Positions 16,141-24,998 of a DNA stretch of 64,000 nucleotides are shown here, piece after piece. Made by a program: the position numbers and the translations under genes. The notes beneath the pieces were generated by a model. The model was not told the DNA's origin and did no database searches. It saw only the letters and a program-made list of their open reading frames with translations. Location of the stretch: assembly GCF_014174275.1 (NCBI RefSeq), contig NZ_JABEQK010000002.1, positions 62,001 to 126,000 of the forward strand, written 5' to 3'. The DNA is from Gluconacetobacter takamatsuzukensis. GTDB taxonomy: Bacteria; Pseudomonadota; Alphaproteobacteria; Acetobacterales; Acetobacteraceae. Positions within the stretch are counted from its first letter, which is position 1; each line of letters starts with the position of its first letter.

Positions 16141-16272
16141 AGAGCCTGGCCGTAAATGCGGGCTGGTGAGCGAGAGCGGCCCGCCGGGCCGCGCCCGTCG
16201 TGGGTTTCCGAGCACCGGCGCGCAGGAAACGCGCGTCGGATCGCCGCCAGACCGCATTTACGGCCAGGCTCT
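16141..16272. repeat. Palindromic element A, copy 1
   Basis: A perfect 21-bp inverted repeat (16141-16161 and 16252-16272, AGAGCCTGGCCGTAAATGCGG and its complement) encloses a core. The core has GCTGGTGAGCGAGAGCGGCC, a GC hairpin, GCAGGAAACGCGCGTCGGAT and CGCCGCCAG. The element starts 12 bases after the thyX stop, and its last base is the first base of the convergent MOSC gene's stop codon. It can form one long stem-loop in RNA from either strand and probably ends both transcripts. Related copies lie at 30098, 34443 and 46298. Confidence 0.85.
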
Positions 16273-17135
16273 CAGGCTGGTACCAGGTTCGACGGTCCCT
16301 CTTCCAGCAGCCGGACCTGGTCGCCCACCGCGATCCGGCCCGGGCGGACCACCGCCGCGTTCTGGCCGAACATGACCCCGCCCCGGGCGCGGCGGGTGCG
16401 GGCCAGCGTGGCCAGCGGCTCGCGCGGGTCGGGGATTTCGGCCGTCTGCTGGTCGATGGTCGTCACGATGCAGCGCGAGCAGGGCTTGACGATTCGCAGC
16501 AGCGCCGCGCCCACCGCCAGCAGGCGCCAGCCATCCTCGGCCCAGGGCGCGGCCCCTTCCAGCACCAGATTGGGCCGGAAACGGTCCATCGGCACGGCGG
16601 CGGGCAGGTCGCGGTTCAGGGCGTCCAGCGAGTCCCGGCTGGCCAGCAGCACCGCGAACCCGTCGGCGAACCCCACCGTGGCGCCCGGCGGCGCGAAGGC
16701 CGGGTCGGCCGGGCGTGCCCCGGTATCGTGCAGGTAGACCAGCCGGCAGGGGCGGCCCAGCGCGGCGCCCAGCCACGCCGCCGCCGCATCGCCCGCATCG
16801 ACCGCCGGCACGCTGTCCTTCCACACCTGCACCATCCGCCGCGCCCCGTCGGCCGGCGGACGGGCGACCGCGTGCGCGCCCAGCCCCGCCCGCGCCAGCA
16901 CCAGCCCGCCGGGGCCCCGCGCCACGCCGACCAGCGCCATGTGCGGCATCTGGCGCTGGGTCAGGAACCTGCCATCGGGGTCGACCACCATCCAGCGCCG
17001 GTCGTCCTCCAGCCCGCAGGGCCCCAGCCGGCCCTCGGCCACCGCGATGCCGCCCAGCGACTTGACGGGATGGACATGCAGCGCCACGACCCGCGCCACC
17101 GGGGCCCCGGTCGCCGGGTCCGCCAGATCGTTCAT
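16272..17135 (-). CDS. MOSC-domain protein (YcbX-like)
   Basis: The protein (~287 residues) has an N-terminal MOSC_N beta-barrel (VVALHVHPVKSLGGI, GLEDDRRWMVVD) and a C-terminal MOSC domain with the conserved cysteine region KPCSRCIVTTID. MOSC proteins handle molybdenum-cofactor-bound sulfur; YcbX-type proteins reduce N-hydroxylated bases and can carry a ferredoxin domain, which is absent here. Two adjacent ATGs exist (17138 and 17135); GGAGG is better spaced for 17135. The stop codon lies in the right arm of palindromic element A. Confidence 0.88.
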   Translation of the reverse strand: MNDLADPATGAPVARVVALHVHPVKSLGGIAVAEGRLGPCGLEDDRRWMVVDPDGRFLTQRQMPHMALVGVARGPGGLVLARAGLGAHAVARPPADGARRMVQVWKDSVPAVDAGDAAAAWLGAALGRPCRLVYLHDTGARPADPAFAPPGATVGFADGFAVLLASRDSLDALNRDLPAAVPMDRFRPNLVLEGAAPWAEDGWRLLAVGAALLRIVKPCSRCIVTTIDQQTAEIPDPREPLATLARTRRARGGVMFGQNAAVVRPGRIAVGDQVRLLEEGPSNLVPA

Positions 17136-17524
17136 CATGCCCCTCCATATGACCGGGACAGGATGCCGGCGCAGGGGGCGAGCGGTCAATCACGGGAACG
17201 TGAACGAACCTGCCGGGCGGGAGGCGCCGCGCCCGTGCGCGCGTCGTGGGACCGGCCTGCCCATGGGGCGGCCGGCGGCCACGCGGGACCGACCGTTCCG
17301 GACCGGAAACGGGCCCGGCGCCCCGGCGGGGGGTCGAAAATCCCCCCGGCCCCCGCCCTGCTCCGCAGACGCATGACCGAGCGGTCATCGAGAGCGATTG
17401 CACACGCCGCGTCCCATGCTAGAGAGAAGTTTCGCGGACGCGCGTCGACGGGCCGCGAGATCCATTGGCTTCCCCGCGCGTTACAGGCGTTCGGGAACGG
17501 CAGACCAGGGAAACGGGAACGAGC
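17136..17524. other. Intergenic region between divergent MOSC and mlaA genes
   Basis: A GC-rich spacer that must hold promoters for both divergent genes. No ORF with protein-like composition, no repeat shared with other parts of the window and no clear operator were found. Confidence 0.5.
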
Positions 17525-18340
17525 ATGCGTGCAGTGACAGGATCGAACTTACAGCCATCCCGGTCATGTACCCCCGCCCGCCGCCCACGCCGGATCGCCC
17601 GCTTCCTCGCCGGACTGGGGCTGGCCACCCTGGCCGGATGCGCGGCCCCGCCACCCAAGGACCCGGACGCGCTGGCCGAATATCGCGAGGCCAACGACCC
17701 GTACGAATCCCTGAACCGCAAGATGTACGACGTGAGCATGACGCTGGACAAATATTCCATGCGTCCGGTGGCCAAGGCCTATGTCTGGGCCGTGCCCTAT
17801 CGGGTGCGGCAGTCGCTGGGCACCATGGTCCAGACGATGAACGAGCCGGTCGTGTTCTTCAACGATGTCGGCGCGGGCAAGCCCCGCCGCGCGGGCGATG
17901 CCTTCGTGCGCTGGTGCGTCAACATGGTGGCCGGCCTGGGCGGCCTGATCGACGTCGCGAAATATGCGGGCTACCCCCACCATGACAACGATGCGGGGCT
18001 GACGCTGGCGACATGGGGCGTACCGTCCGGCCCGTACCTGTTCCTGCCGATGATGGGCCCGTCCTCGATCCGCGACGGGGCGGGGTACGGCATCGATGTC
18101 GGCCTGTCGCCGTGGAACTATGTCCCCCGGGGCTACGGCCTGCTGACATTCAACTGGGCCTATAACATCATGGGCACGATCAACGGGCGGGCCGACCACC
18201 TGGATGCGCTGGACCAGTTGCAGAAGGACGCGCTGGACCCCTACGCCACCATCCGCAGCGCCTACCAGCAGCAGCGCAAGGCCCAGGCCGAAGCCATCAG
18301 CAACGACCATCGCGCCACCGTACCCGACTGGTACAACTGA
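17525..18340 (+). CDS. mlaA: MlaA (VacJ) family outer-membrane lipoprotein
   Basis: The 271-residue lipoprotein has a signal sequence with lipobox (ATLAGC). The MlaA core follows: NDPYESLNRKMYDVSMTLDK, MVQTMNEPVVFFNDV, TWGVPSGPYLFLPMMGPSSI and IDVGLSPWNY. MlaA sits in the outer membrane and removes misplaced phospholipids, handing them to MlaC. The ATG at 17525 was chosen; it precedes a basic N-region. mlaC follows after 14 bases, and no mlaFEDB genes are present nearby. Confidence 0.94.
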   Translation: MRAVTGSNLQPSRSCTPARRPRRIARFLAGLGLATLAGCAAPPPKDPDALAEYREANDPYESLNRKMYDVSMTLDKYSMRPVAKAYVWAVPYRVRQSLGTMVQTMNEPVVFFNDVGAGKPRRAGDAFVRWCVNMVAGLGGLIDVAKYAGYPHHDNDAGLTLATWGVPSGPYLFLPMMGPSSIRDGAGYGIDVGLSPWNYVPRGYGLLTFNWAYNIMGTINGRADHLDALDQLQKDALDPYATIRSAYQQQRKAQAEAISNDHRATVPDWYN

Positions 18341-18354
18341 ACAGGGACACAGAG

Positions 18355-18975
18355 ATGAAGACAGCCCTCTCCCGTCGTCATGCGCTGGGTCTTGCCGCCG
18401 CAGCCGCCGCCCTGCAGGTCACGGCACCAGCCCGCGCCGCGTCCGCCGAAGAAGCCCGCACGTTCGTCAGCACCTTCGGGCAGCAACTGATCGCGATCGT
18501 CAATTCCGACCGCTCGCTGGCCGACAAGAAGACCGCGATCCTGCCGCTGCTGCAGGACCATGTGGACATGGATTCCATCGGCCGCTACTGCCTGGGCCGC
18601 TACTGGCGGGTGGCCACACCGGAGCAGCAGACCCGCTTCCTGGCCGTGTTTCACCAGATCCTGGTCAACTCCATCTCGGACAAGATCGGCGATTACCGGG
18701 GCGTGACCTTCACCATCGGCAACGTTTCCGCCTCCGGCACCGACCAGGCGGTGGATACGGTGATCAACCGCCCCGAGCAGCCCCCCGTCAACGCGCAGTG
18801 GATCGTCAGCTTCAGCAGCGGCAAGCCCATGGTGGTGGACGTGATGGCCGAAGGCCCCAGCCTACGCCTGACCACCCGGCAGGATTATGCGTCCTTCATC
18901 GGCCGGCATAACGGCAGCATCGACGCGCTGCTGCATGCGCTGGACCATCAGGTGGCGGCGCACAGCACGCCGTAG
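18355..18975 (+). CDS. mlaC: MlaC/Ttg2D family phospholipid-binding protein
   Basis: The 206-residue periplasmic protein has a twin-arginine-like signal (SRRHALGLAAAAAALQ). The MlaC fold follows: MDSIGRYCLGRYWRVATPEQQ, FLAVFHQILVNSISDKI and VDVMAEGPSLRLTTRQDYASFI. It shuttles phospholipid between MlaA and the inner-membrane MlaFEDB complex. It is co-transcribed with mlaA. A two-hairpin repeat starts directly after the stop codon. Confidence 0.93.
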   Translation: MKTALSRRHALGLAAAAAALQVTAPARAASAEEARTFVSTFGQQLIAIVNSDRSLADKKTAILPLLQDHVDMDSIGRYCLGRYWRVATPEQQTRFLAVFHQILVNSISDKIGDYRGVTFTIGNVSASGTDQAVDTVINRPEQPPVNAQWIVSFSSGKPMVVDVMAEGPSLRLTTRQDYASFIGRHNGSIDALLHALDHQVAAHSTP

Positions 18976-19025
18976 GCAAGGGCAAAGCCCTTGACCCACC
19001 AAAGGGCGGAGCCCTTTGGAAACCC
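18976..19025. repeat. Two-hairpin repeat B, copy 1
   Basis: Two stem-loops in tandem: AAGGGC-AAA-GCCCTT (18978-18992) and AAAGGGC-GGA-GCCCTTT (19001-19017). They are separated by GACCCACC and followed by GGAAACCC. The same arrangement recurs at 29822. Here it starts immediately after the mlaC stop, between convergent genes, and may serve as a bidirectional terminator. Confidence 0.75.
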
Positions 19026-19090
19026 ATTCGTTTTCTTGGTGATTGGGGTGCAGGGCCTCGGGCCCTGCGGTCCGGGACCGCGCCCGGGTG

Positions 19091-19759
19091 CTATTCCGGC
19101 AGCCTGATGGGACGGCGCGGCGGCAGGGGGGGTAGCGGGTCGGCGGCGACCTCGCGGATGCTTTCATAGACCAGCATCAGGTGCCCGTCGCGGTCGAAAC
19201 TGTCGCACTGGGTCATGCCGATTCCGCCCAGGATGGTGCGCGAGGCGATGTTGGTGTCGCGCGTTACCGCCATCACCCGGCGGATCCCCGCATCGTGGGC
19301 GAAGCTCAGCGCCGCCGACGCGGCCTCGCGCGCCAGGCCGCGCCCGGCCGCCCACGGCCAGAGCGCGAAGCGCAGGCCGAGGCCCCGCCCGTCGGGGCGC
19401 TCGTGCAGGCCGGTCATGCCGATGAAGCGGCCATCCTCGCGAATGGTGAAGATGCCGACGCCGCGCCGCGCCCAGCAAGCCATGTCGTCGGCCATGTCGG
19501 CCTCGGCCTGCTGGCGGCTGCGTACGCCGCCCAGCATCATGCTGAACGCCCCGGCATCGGCCTTCAGGCGGGCCATGTCGTCGATATCGCGCCACGAGAC
19601 CGGCTCCAGCACCAGCCGCGGCGTGCGGATCGGCCCGCCGGCGATGCGCGCGCGGGTCGTCCATTCCGCACGGTCGGCGGGCTGCCCCCACGGGCCGCGG
19701 CGCAGGTGCCGCGTCCCGGCCGGGTCCGGCCCGTCAGCCCCGCGCGGCGGGCGCGTCAC
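19091..19759 (-). CDS. GNAT family N-acetyltransferase
   Basis: The protein (~222 residues) belongs to the RimJ/RimL-like GNAT group. It opens the fold with IRTPRLVLEPVSWRDIDDMARL and shows GVGIFTIREDGRFIGMTGLH. The acetyl-CoA loop region ALWPWAAGRGLAREAASAAL comes next, then ASRTILGGIGM. The substrate is unknown. The start is uncertain: a GTG at 19759 is the first plausible start after the upstream ettA stop, and conserved sequence begins about 35 codons later. It is tail-to-tail with mlaC across repeat B. Confidence 0.82.
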   Translation of the reverse strand: MTRPPRGADGPDPAGTRHLRRGPWGQPADRAEWTTRARIAGGPIRTPRLVLEPVSWRDIDDMARLKADAGAFSMMLGGVRSRQQAEADMADDMACWARRGVGIFTIREDGRFIGMTGLHERPDGRGLGLRFALWPWAAGRGLAREAASAALSFAHDAGIRRVMAVTRDTNIASRTILGGIGMTQCDSFDRDGHLMLVYESIREVAADPLPPLPPRRPIRLPE

Positions 19760-19802
19760 GGGGGGCCGGCAGGACGATCGGGACGTGCATCGCCCCGGCG
19801 GT

Positions 19803-21482
19803 TCAGCGTGCCAGGGGGCGGTACTTGATCCGTCCCGGCTCGGTCGCATCCGGACCGAGTCGACGTCGCTTGTCCTCTTCGTAGGCCTGGAAATTGCCCT
19901 CGAACCATTCGACGTGGCTGTCGCCCTCGAAGGCCAGGATATGCGTCGCCAGACGGTCGAGGAACCAGCGATCATGGCTGATGATCACCGCGCAGCCCGC
20001 GAATTCGGCCAGGGCGTCTTCCAGCGCGCGCAGCGTGTCGACGTCCAGGTCGTTGGTCGGTTCGTCGAGCAGGATGACGTTGCTTTCCTGGCGCAGCATC
20101 TTGGCCAGGTGCACGCGGTTGCGCTCGCCGCCCGACAGGATGCCGACCTTCTTCTGCTGGTCCGCGCCCTTGAAGTTGAAGGCGCCGACATAGGCGCGCG
20201 AGGGCACGGCGCGCTTGCCCAGATAGATGACGTCGGTGCCGCCGGAGATTTCCTCCCACACCGTCTTGTTGTCATCCAGGCTGTCGCGCGACTGGTCGAC
20301 ATAGCCCAGCTTGACGGTGTCGCCGACCTTCAGCGTGCCGGAATCCGGCTGTTCCTGCCCCACGATCATGCGGAACAGGGTCGACTTGCCGGCACCGTTG
20401 GGCCCGATGACGCCGACGATGCCGCCGGGCGGCAGCTTGAAGCTGAGATCGTCGATCAGCAGCCGGTTGCCGAACGCCTTGCGCAGGTCCTCGGCCTCGA
20501 TCACCGTGCCGCCCAGGCGGGGGCCGGGGGGGATGACGATGTCGGCGGTGCCGGTCGCACGCTCGGCATTCTGGGCCAGCATTTCCTCGTAGCGGGCGAT
20601 ACGCGACTTGCTCTTGGCCTGCCGGGCCTTGGGGCTGGAGCCGATCCATTCCTGCTCGGCGGCCAGGGCGCGCTGGCGGGCGCTTTCTTCCTTTTCCTCC
20701 TGGGCCAGGCGCTTGCGCTTCTGTTCCAGCCACGAGGAATAGTTGCCCTGGAACGGGAAGCCGCGGCCGCGCTCCAGTTCCAGGATCCAGTTGGTGACGT
20801 TGTCGAGGAAGTAGCGGTCATGGGTGATGATCATGACCGTGCCCTCGTAGTCGCGCAGGGTCCGCTCCAGCCACGCCACGCTCTCGGCGTCCAGATGGTT
20901 GGTCGGCTCGTCCAGCAGCAGCAGGTCGGGCTTTTCCAGCAGCAGGCGGCACAGGGCCACGCGGCGGCGCTCGCCGCCCGAAAGTTTGGTCACGGGACTG
21001 TCGGCCGGCGGGCAGCGCAGCGCGTCGAGCGCGATGTCGATCTTGCGGTCCAGCTCCCACCCGTCGCCCGCGTCGATCTTTTCCTGCAGCTCGGCCTGCT
21101 CGGCCAGCAGCGCGGTCATCTCGTCGTCGGACATCGGCTCGGCGAACTTCATCGAGATCTCGTTGAAGCGGTCGACCGCCACCTTCAGGTCGCCGAAGCC
21201 CAGGGCCACGTTCTCGCCGACGGTCAGGGACTCGTCCAGCTTGGGCTCCTGCTCCAGATAGCCGATGCGGGTGCCTTCGGCGGCCCAGGCCTCGCCGCCA
21301 TATTCCTTCTCGATCCCGGCCATGATCTTCAGCAGGGTCGACTTGCCGGCGCCGTTCACGCCCAGCACGCCGATCTTCACCCCGGGCAGGAAGGACAGGG
21401 TGATGCCCTTGAAGACCTCGCGCCCACCCGGATACGCCTTGGTCAGGTCCTTCATCACATAGACATATTGCGTGGCGGCCAT
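19803..21482 (-). CDS. ettA: Energy-dependent translational throttle protein EttA (ABC-F)
   Basis: The 559-residue soluble ABC-F protein has two ATPase cassettes: Walker A GVNGAGKST and GPNGAGKST, signatures LSGGERRRVALCRLL and LSGGERNRVHLAKML. They are joined by the charged linker EKEESARQRALAAEQEWI and SSPKARQAKSKSRIARYEEM, which reaches the ribosomal P-site tRNA. There is no membrane domain. In E. coli EttA gates the first peptide bond according to ATP/ADP. Length and linker match EttA rather than Uup or antibiotic-resistance ABC-F proteins. Confidence 0.96.
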   Translation of the reverse strand: MAATQYVYVMKDLTKAYPGGREVFKGITLSFLPGVKIGVLGVNGAGKSTLLKIMAGIEKEYGGEAWAAEGTRIGYLEQEPKLDESLTVGENVALGFGDLKVAVDRFNEISMKFAEPMSDDEMTALLAEQAELQEKIDAGDGWELDRKIDIALDALRCPPADSPVTKLSGGERRRVALCRLLLEKPDLLLLDEPTNHLDAESVAWLERTLRDYEGTVMIITHDRYFLDNVTNWILELERGRGFPFQGNYSSWLEQKRKRLAQEEKEESARQRALAAEQEWIGSSPKARQAKSKSRIARYEEMLAQNAERATGTADIVIPPGPRLGGTVIEAEDLRKAFGNRLLIDDLSFKLPPGGIVGVIGPNGAGKSTLFRMIVGQEQPDSGTLKVGDTVKLGYVDQSRDSLDDNKTVWEEISGGTDVIYLGKRAVPSRAYVGAFNFKGADQQKKVGILSGGERNRVHLAKMLRQESNVILLDEPTNDLDVDTLRALEDALAEFAGCAVIISHDRWFLDRLATHILAFEGDSHVEWFEGNFQAYEEDKRRRLGPDATEPGRIKYRPLAR

Positions 21483-21567
21483 GACGAAGGCTCCCGATGA
21501 TCCAGAGTAAAAAGAAACCGAACGGCCGGCGTTCCCGAAGGCGGGAGGCGCGGCGTGGTATGCAGCC

Positions 21568-21641
21568 TGCGCCCGGCAGGACTTGAACCCGCAACCAAGC
21601 CGTTATGAGCGGCCCGCTCTGACCAATTGAGCTACGGGCGC
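21568..21641 (-). tRNA. tRNA with CAU anticodon (probably tRNA-Ile2, possibly tRNA-Met)
   Basis: On the minus strand, GCGCCCG pairs with CGGGCGC, the anticodon loop is CTCATAA and the T-arm is GCGGGTTCAAGTCCTGC. CCA is not encoded. The CTCATAA loop, CUUGGU variable region and TTCAAGTCC T-loop resemble bacterial tRNA-Ile2, whose CAU is modified to lysidine by TilS. An elongator Met identity cannot be excluded without an identity-element model. An initiator tRNA is excluded by the paired first base pair. Confidence 0.9.
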
Positions 21642-21801
21642 GCAGGCCGGTCCTCACTTCGCCCATGTGCGGCCGTTTGGCAAGATGCAGCGTGCCCCGC
21701 GCGGGCGATTCCCGGCGCCGAAACGGCGCTTGGCAAGGGCGGGCGGCGTCGATAGGTTCGGCCGTCTTATCTCTCCGTTTCCAAGAGTATGGAGCGCCGC
21801 C

Positions 21802-22329
21802 ATGGATGTGTCGAAAATTTCGCCCGGCAAGGACGTGCCGTTCGATATCAACGTTGTCATCGAGATCCCGCAGGGGTCGTCGGTGAAATATGAAATCGAC
21901 AAGGATAGCGGCGCCGTCGTGGTCGACCGCATCCTGTTCACGCCGATGGCCTATCCGGCCGCCTACGGCTTCATTCCCGGCACTCTGGCCGCCGACGGCG
22001 ACCCGGCCGACGCGCTGGTGCTGATCCCGGCCCCCGTGGTGCCCGGCGCCGTGATCCGCGCCCGGCCGATCGGCATGCTGCGCATGGAAGACGAGAGCGG
22101 GCAGGACGAGAAGATCATCTGCGTGCCGCACGACAAGGTGCATCCGCAGTACTCCAAGGTCGAGAAGCTGGAAGACCTGCCCGAGATCACCCTGCAGGCG
22201 ATCGAGCATTTCTTCACCCGCTACAAGGACCTGGAGAAGGGCAAGTGGGTGAAGGTGACCGGCTGGGCCGGCCGCGAGGAAGCCGGCGAGATCATCAAGT
22301 CCTCGCTCGCCGCCGCCCGGAAAGGCTGA
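21802..22329 (+). CDS. ppa: Inorganic pyrophosphatase (family I)
   Basis: The 175-residue enzyme hydrolyses pyrophosphate to drive biosynthesis. The metal-binding signature is visible as DGDPADALVL (near residue 65), along with KYEIDKDSG, MAYPAAYGFIPGT and DEKIICVPHDKVHP. Length is typical of the hexameric bacterial enzyme. The start MDVSKIS was chosen; the upstream in-frame extension covers the tRNA promoter side and is not conserved-looking. A strong hairpin follows the stop. Confidence 0.96.
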   Translation: MDVSKISPGKDVPFDINVVIEIPQGSSVKYEIDKDSGAVVVDRILFTPMAYPAAYGFIPGTLAADGDPADALVLIPAPVVPGAVIRARPIGMLRMEDESGQDEKIICVPHDKVHPQYSKVEKLEDLPEITLQAIEHFFTRYKDLEKGKWVKVTGWAGREEAGEIIKSSLAAARKG

Positions 22330-22338
22330 TTCCCTTCC

Positions 22339-22368
22339 CCCTCCTGCCGCCCTGGGGCGACAGGAGGG
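22339..22368. terminator. Bidirectional terminator hairpin between ppa and a convergent glycosyltransferase gene
   Basis: CCCTCCTG (22339-22346) pairs with CAGGAGGG (22361-22368) around a GC-rich loop that itself is nearly self-complementary. It occupies the 43-base gap between the two convergent stops, so it probably ends both transcripts. Confidence 0.65.
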
Positions 22369-22372
22369 ACCT

Positions 22373-23599
22373 TCAGGCGCCCCGGCGCGCCACCCGGTCG
22401 ATCAGGTCGCGGTAGCGCGCCAGATAGGCCGCCATGTCCAGCGTGCGCTCGGCCTGCCGGCGCGCGCCCCGGCGCAGCCGGGCGGACAGGCGGGCATCGG
22501 CCAGCACTTCCAGCACGCCCTCGGCAATGCCGTCGGGGTCCAGGAACGGTACCAGCCGGCCGGTGCGCCCGTCGGCCAGGAATTCGCGCACCGGCACCGT
22601 ATCGCTGCCGACGATCGCGCAGCCCATCGCCATCGCCTCGCGCAGCGACCAGGACGCGACGAACGGGTAGGTCAGGTAGACATGCGCGTCCGACCGGCGC
22701 AGCAGCGCGCGGAACGTGTCGTAATCGACCCGCCCCGCGAAATGGACCCGGTCCGGATCGATCCGCCCCGCCAGTTCGGCCATCATCCGCGCCCGCCACG
22801 CGCCCTGCGGCAATCTGGCCCCGTAGCTGACGCCGTCGCCCCCCACCAGCACCACCCGCACGTCCGGCCGGGCCGCCAAAATGCGCGGCAGGGCGCGCAT
22901 GAAGACATGAAAGCCGCGATAGGGCTCCAGGTCGCGGGCCACGTAGGTGACCAGCCGGTCCTGCGGCGCGATGACCGTGCCGGCGACAGGCAGGGGCCGG
23001 CGGAAGGCCGACGGGTCGGGGGAGCAGGCGGACAGGTCGACGCCTTCGGGCAGCAGGGCGATCCGCTCCCGCGCCCAGTCGGGATAGGTCATCCACTGGA
23101 AGCGGGTGGGGGTATGGCCGTGCCCACCCAGCGCCAGCGCCTGCAGGTTGACCGCGTTCCTGGCGCGGATGGTCGGGCGGATGCTCTCGGGCGACGGGAA
23201 TTCGGGGTCGAACCCCACATCCAGCGCGTCGGCATGGTAGAAGAATTCGAAATAGCCCAGCACCGGCACGCCGGGGAACACGTCGCCCAGGTTCAGCAAT
23301 TCCCCCCAGCCATGATGGCCGATCACGATATCCGGGCGATAGCCGAGCTCGCGCAGGCTGAGTGCCGCGCGCGCCACGCATTCGGCCCGCAGCAGCGCGA
23401 GGTCGAAATCCCGCGCCCCCGGATGCACGCCGTCCATCCCGCCGCGCGGCAGGCGATAGGCCACGCGGCGCACACCCTGGATCTGGCTGGCATTGGGTTC
23501 GCTGATGAAGACGATCTCGTTTGCCGGGTCCTGGGCCAGATGCCGCAGCAGATGCAGGAACTGGCCGGGAAAATTCTGGTGAACGAACAGATATCTCAA
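22373..23599 (-). CDS. Glycosyltransferase family 4 protein
   Basis: The 408-residue protein has the GT-B layout. It opens RYLFVHQNFPGQFLHLLRHL, reaches YVARDLEPYRGFHVFMRALP at the domain junction, and has the nucleotide-sugar pocket region (FAGRVDYDTFRALLRRSDAH, then SWSLREAMAMGCAIVGSDT). It probably transfers a sugar from an NDP donor during surface polysaccharide or glycoprotein synthesis. The only plausible start is a TTG at 23599. It heads the downstream end of a same-strand block of glycan and secretion genes. Confidence 0.88.
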   Translation of the reverse strand: MRYLFVHQNFPGQFLHLLRHLAQDPANEIVFISEPNASQIQGVRRVAYRLPRGGMDGVHPGARDFDLALLRAECVARAALSLRELGYRPDIVIGHHGWGELLNLGDVFPGVPVLGYFEFFYHADALDVGFDPEFPSPESIRPTIRARNAVNLQALALGGHGHTPTRFQWMTYPDWARERIALLPEGVDLSACSPDPSAFRRPLPVAGTVIAPQDRLVTYVARDLEPYRGFHVFMRALPRILAARPDVRVVLVGGDGVSYGARLPQGAWRARMMAELAGRIDPDRVHFAGRVDYDTFRALLRRSDAHVYLTYPFVASWSLREAMAMGCAIVGSDTVPVREFLADGRTGRLVPFLDPDGIAEGVLEVLADARLSARLRRGARRQAERTLDMAAYLARYRDLIDRVARRGA

Positions 23600-23711
23600 G
23601 ACATCGTCCCCGGGCCGGTTGGGGCATGCGGGCCGGTGGGCGCGGGCGGGACAGCCGGCATGTCCCGACCGGCCCCGGGCTGCCCGGTGGCGCGGGCAGG
23701 CCGGATTCCGC

Positions 23712-24998
23712 TCACGGGTCCTGTCGGGACCGGCCCCGCGCCGCCATCTGCCGGCGCGCCTTCAGCAGCCCCACACGCGACCCCGGCGCCTTGCGGCCCC
23801 GGCCGGGGCGCGTGGCATCGGCGGGCACGGGGGCGGCGGGCACGGGGGCAGCCGGGGCCTTCACGACCGGTTCGCCGGTGCGGGTCCGGCGTTTCCGGGC
23901 GGCCGGGGGCGCCATCGCCGGGTCGGCCCCCTTCGCCGGCTCCGCCACCGCCGGAGGTTCCGGCAGCGGTCCGGCAGGTTTGGCCCTGCGGCTTCGCGGG
24001 GCCTTGGCCGGAGCCTCCGCCGCCGGTGGGGCGGGCTCGGCCGGCTTGCGCGCGCGGCGGCCGGCTTTTGCCGCCGTCGCCCCGGCCAGCAGCGCCTGCT
24101 CGCCTTCATCGGGATGTTCGGACGGGGCCGCCGGCAGGATCTCGACGCGGAAGGCTTCCAGCGGGGCCCCGCTCTCGGCCTCGGCCACCCCGCCATTCGC
24201 CACCGGGCCGGTGCGGCTGCCATCGGTGAAACTGGCCCAGACGCGGCAGCGATACCGGCCGGCGGCCGGCGGCTTCAGCCGGACGCGCAGGCCCAGGATC
24301 GGCAGCGCCATGCCGCGACTGCCGCAGAACTGCCCGCCCGAGGCCCAGGGCGACAGCCAGCCGCGCCCCAGCACCGCCTGATATTCGATCTCGTCGGGCG
24401 CGATCAGCCGGGCGGGCGCGATGGCGAAGCCCTCGATCCAGTTCCGGCTGCCGGGCGTGCCCATCCAGTCCGCCAGCGCGGTCGCCACGTCGCCACGCCG
24501 CTGGATATGCGCCGTCAGCTCACCCGTGGCGCCCTTGTCGCCCGCGCCCTCACCCTTCTGCCCGGCGGGCGGCGGCGGCGCGGGAAAGGGCGGCGCGGCG
24601 CCGGGGGCCGGCGGGGGCGGTGCGGCCGCCGCCGGGCCCGGCGCATCGGCCAAGCGCACCACCTGCAGGCGCGGGGTTTCGGCCAGCCGGGCCGGGTCCT
24701 GGTAGATGGTGATCAGGATCTGCCCGGCCGCCGCCGGCACGCGGACCAGCGCGGCATTGCGCGCCGACCCCAGCCAGCCCTCGTCGTCGAAGGTCGCGAT
24801 CCCCACGCCCAGGCCGCCCGGCCCCGGCGCGCGCGAGATCCGCACGCCCGGCAGGTCCTCGCCCGCCGCCCCGGCCGGCCCCTCGGCGCCCGTGGCGTGG
24901 AAGATGCAATACAGTCCCGCATCCAGCGTCATCAGCCGGCCGGCGACCTTCAGGTCCAGGATGCGGCCCGGATTGTCCATCGTCATGCTGTCGGGCAT
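23712..24998 (-). CDS. Hypothetical protein with proline-rich linker and long basic Ala/Lys/Arg tail
   Basis: The 428-residue protein is not recognised. Residues 1-110 look globular (ILDLKVAGRLMTLDAGLYCI, VGIATFDDEGWL). A Pro/Ala-rich linker follows, then a second globular part (about 165-290) with WIEGFAIAPARLIAPDEIEY and a Trp-rich beta pattern (YRCRVWASFTDGS). The last ~120 residues are a low-complexity Ala/Pro tail studded with Lys/Arg, resembling histone-like tails. It starts in a TGATG overlap with the upstream GT2-GT4 fusion gene, so the two are translationally coupled and probably act in the same glycan pathway. Confidence 0.7.
   Translation of the reverse strand: MPDSMTMDNPGRILDLKVAGRLMTLDAGLYCIFHATGAEGPAGAAGEDLPGVRISRAPGPGGLGVGIATFDDEGWLGSARNAALVRVPAAAGQILITIYQDPARLAETPRLQVVRLADAPGPAAAAPPPPAPGAAPPFPAPPPPAGQKGEGAGDKGATGELTAHIQRRGDVATALADWMGTPGSRNWIEGFAIAPARLIAPDEIEYQAVLGRGWLSPWASGGQFCGSRGMALPILGLRVRLKPPAAGRYRCRVWASFTDGSRTGPVANGGVAEAESGAPLEAFRVEILPAAPSEHPDEGEQALLAGATAAKAGRRARKPAEPAPPAAEAPAKAPRSRRAKPAGPLPEPPAVAEPAKGADPAMAPPAARKRRTRTGEPVVKAPAAPVPAAPVPADATRPGRGRKAPGSRVGLLKARRQMAARGRSRQDP

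Noticed and set aside
19215-21500. Forward frame of 761 aa
   Set aside because: Antisense shadow of ettA, whose ABC motifs are unambiguous on the other strand.
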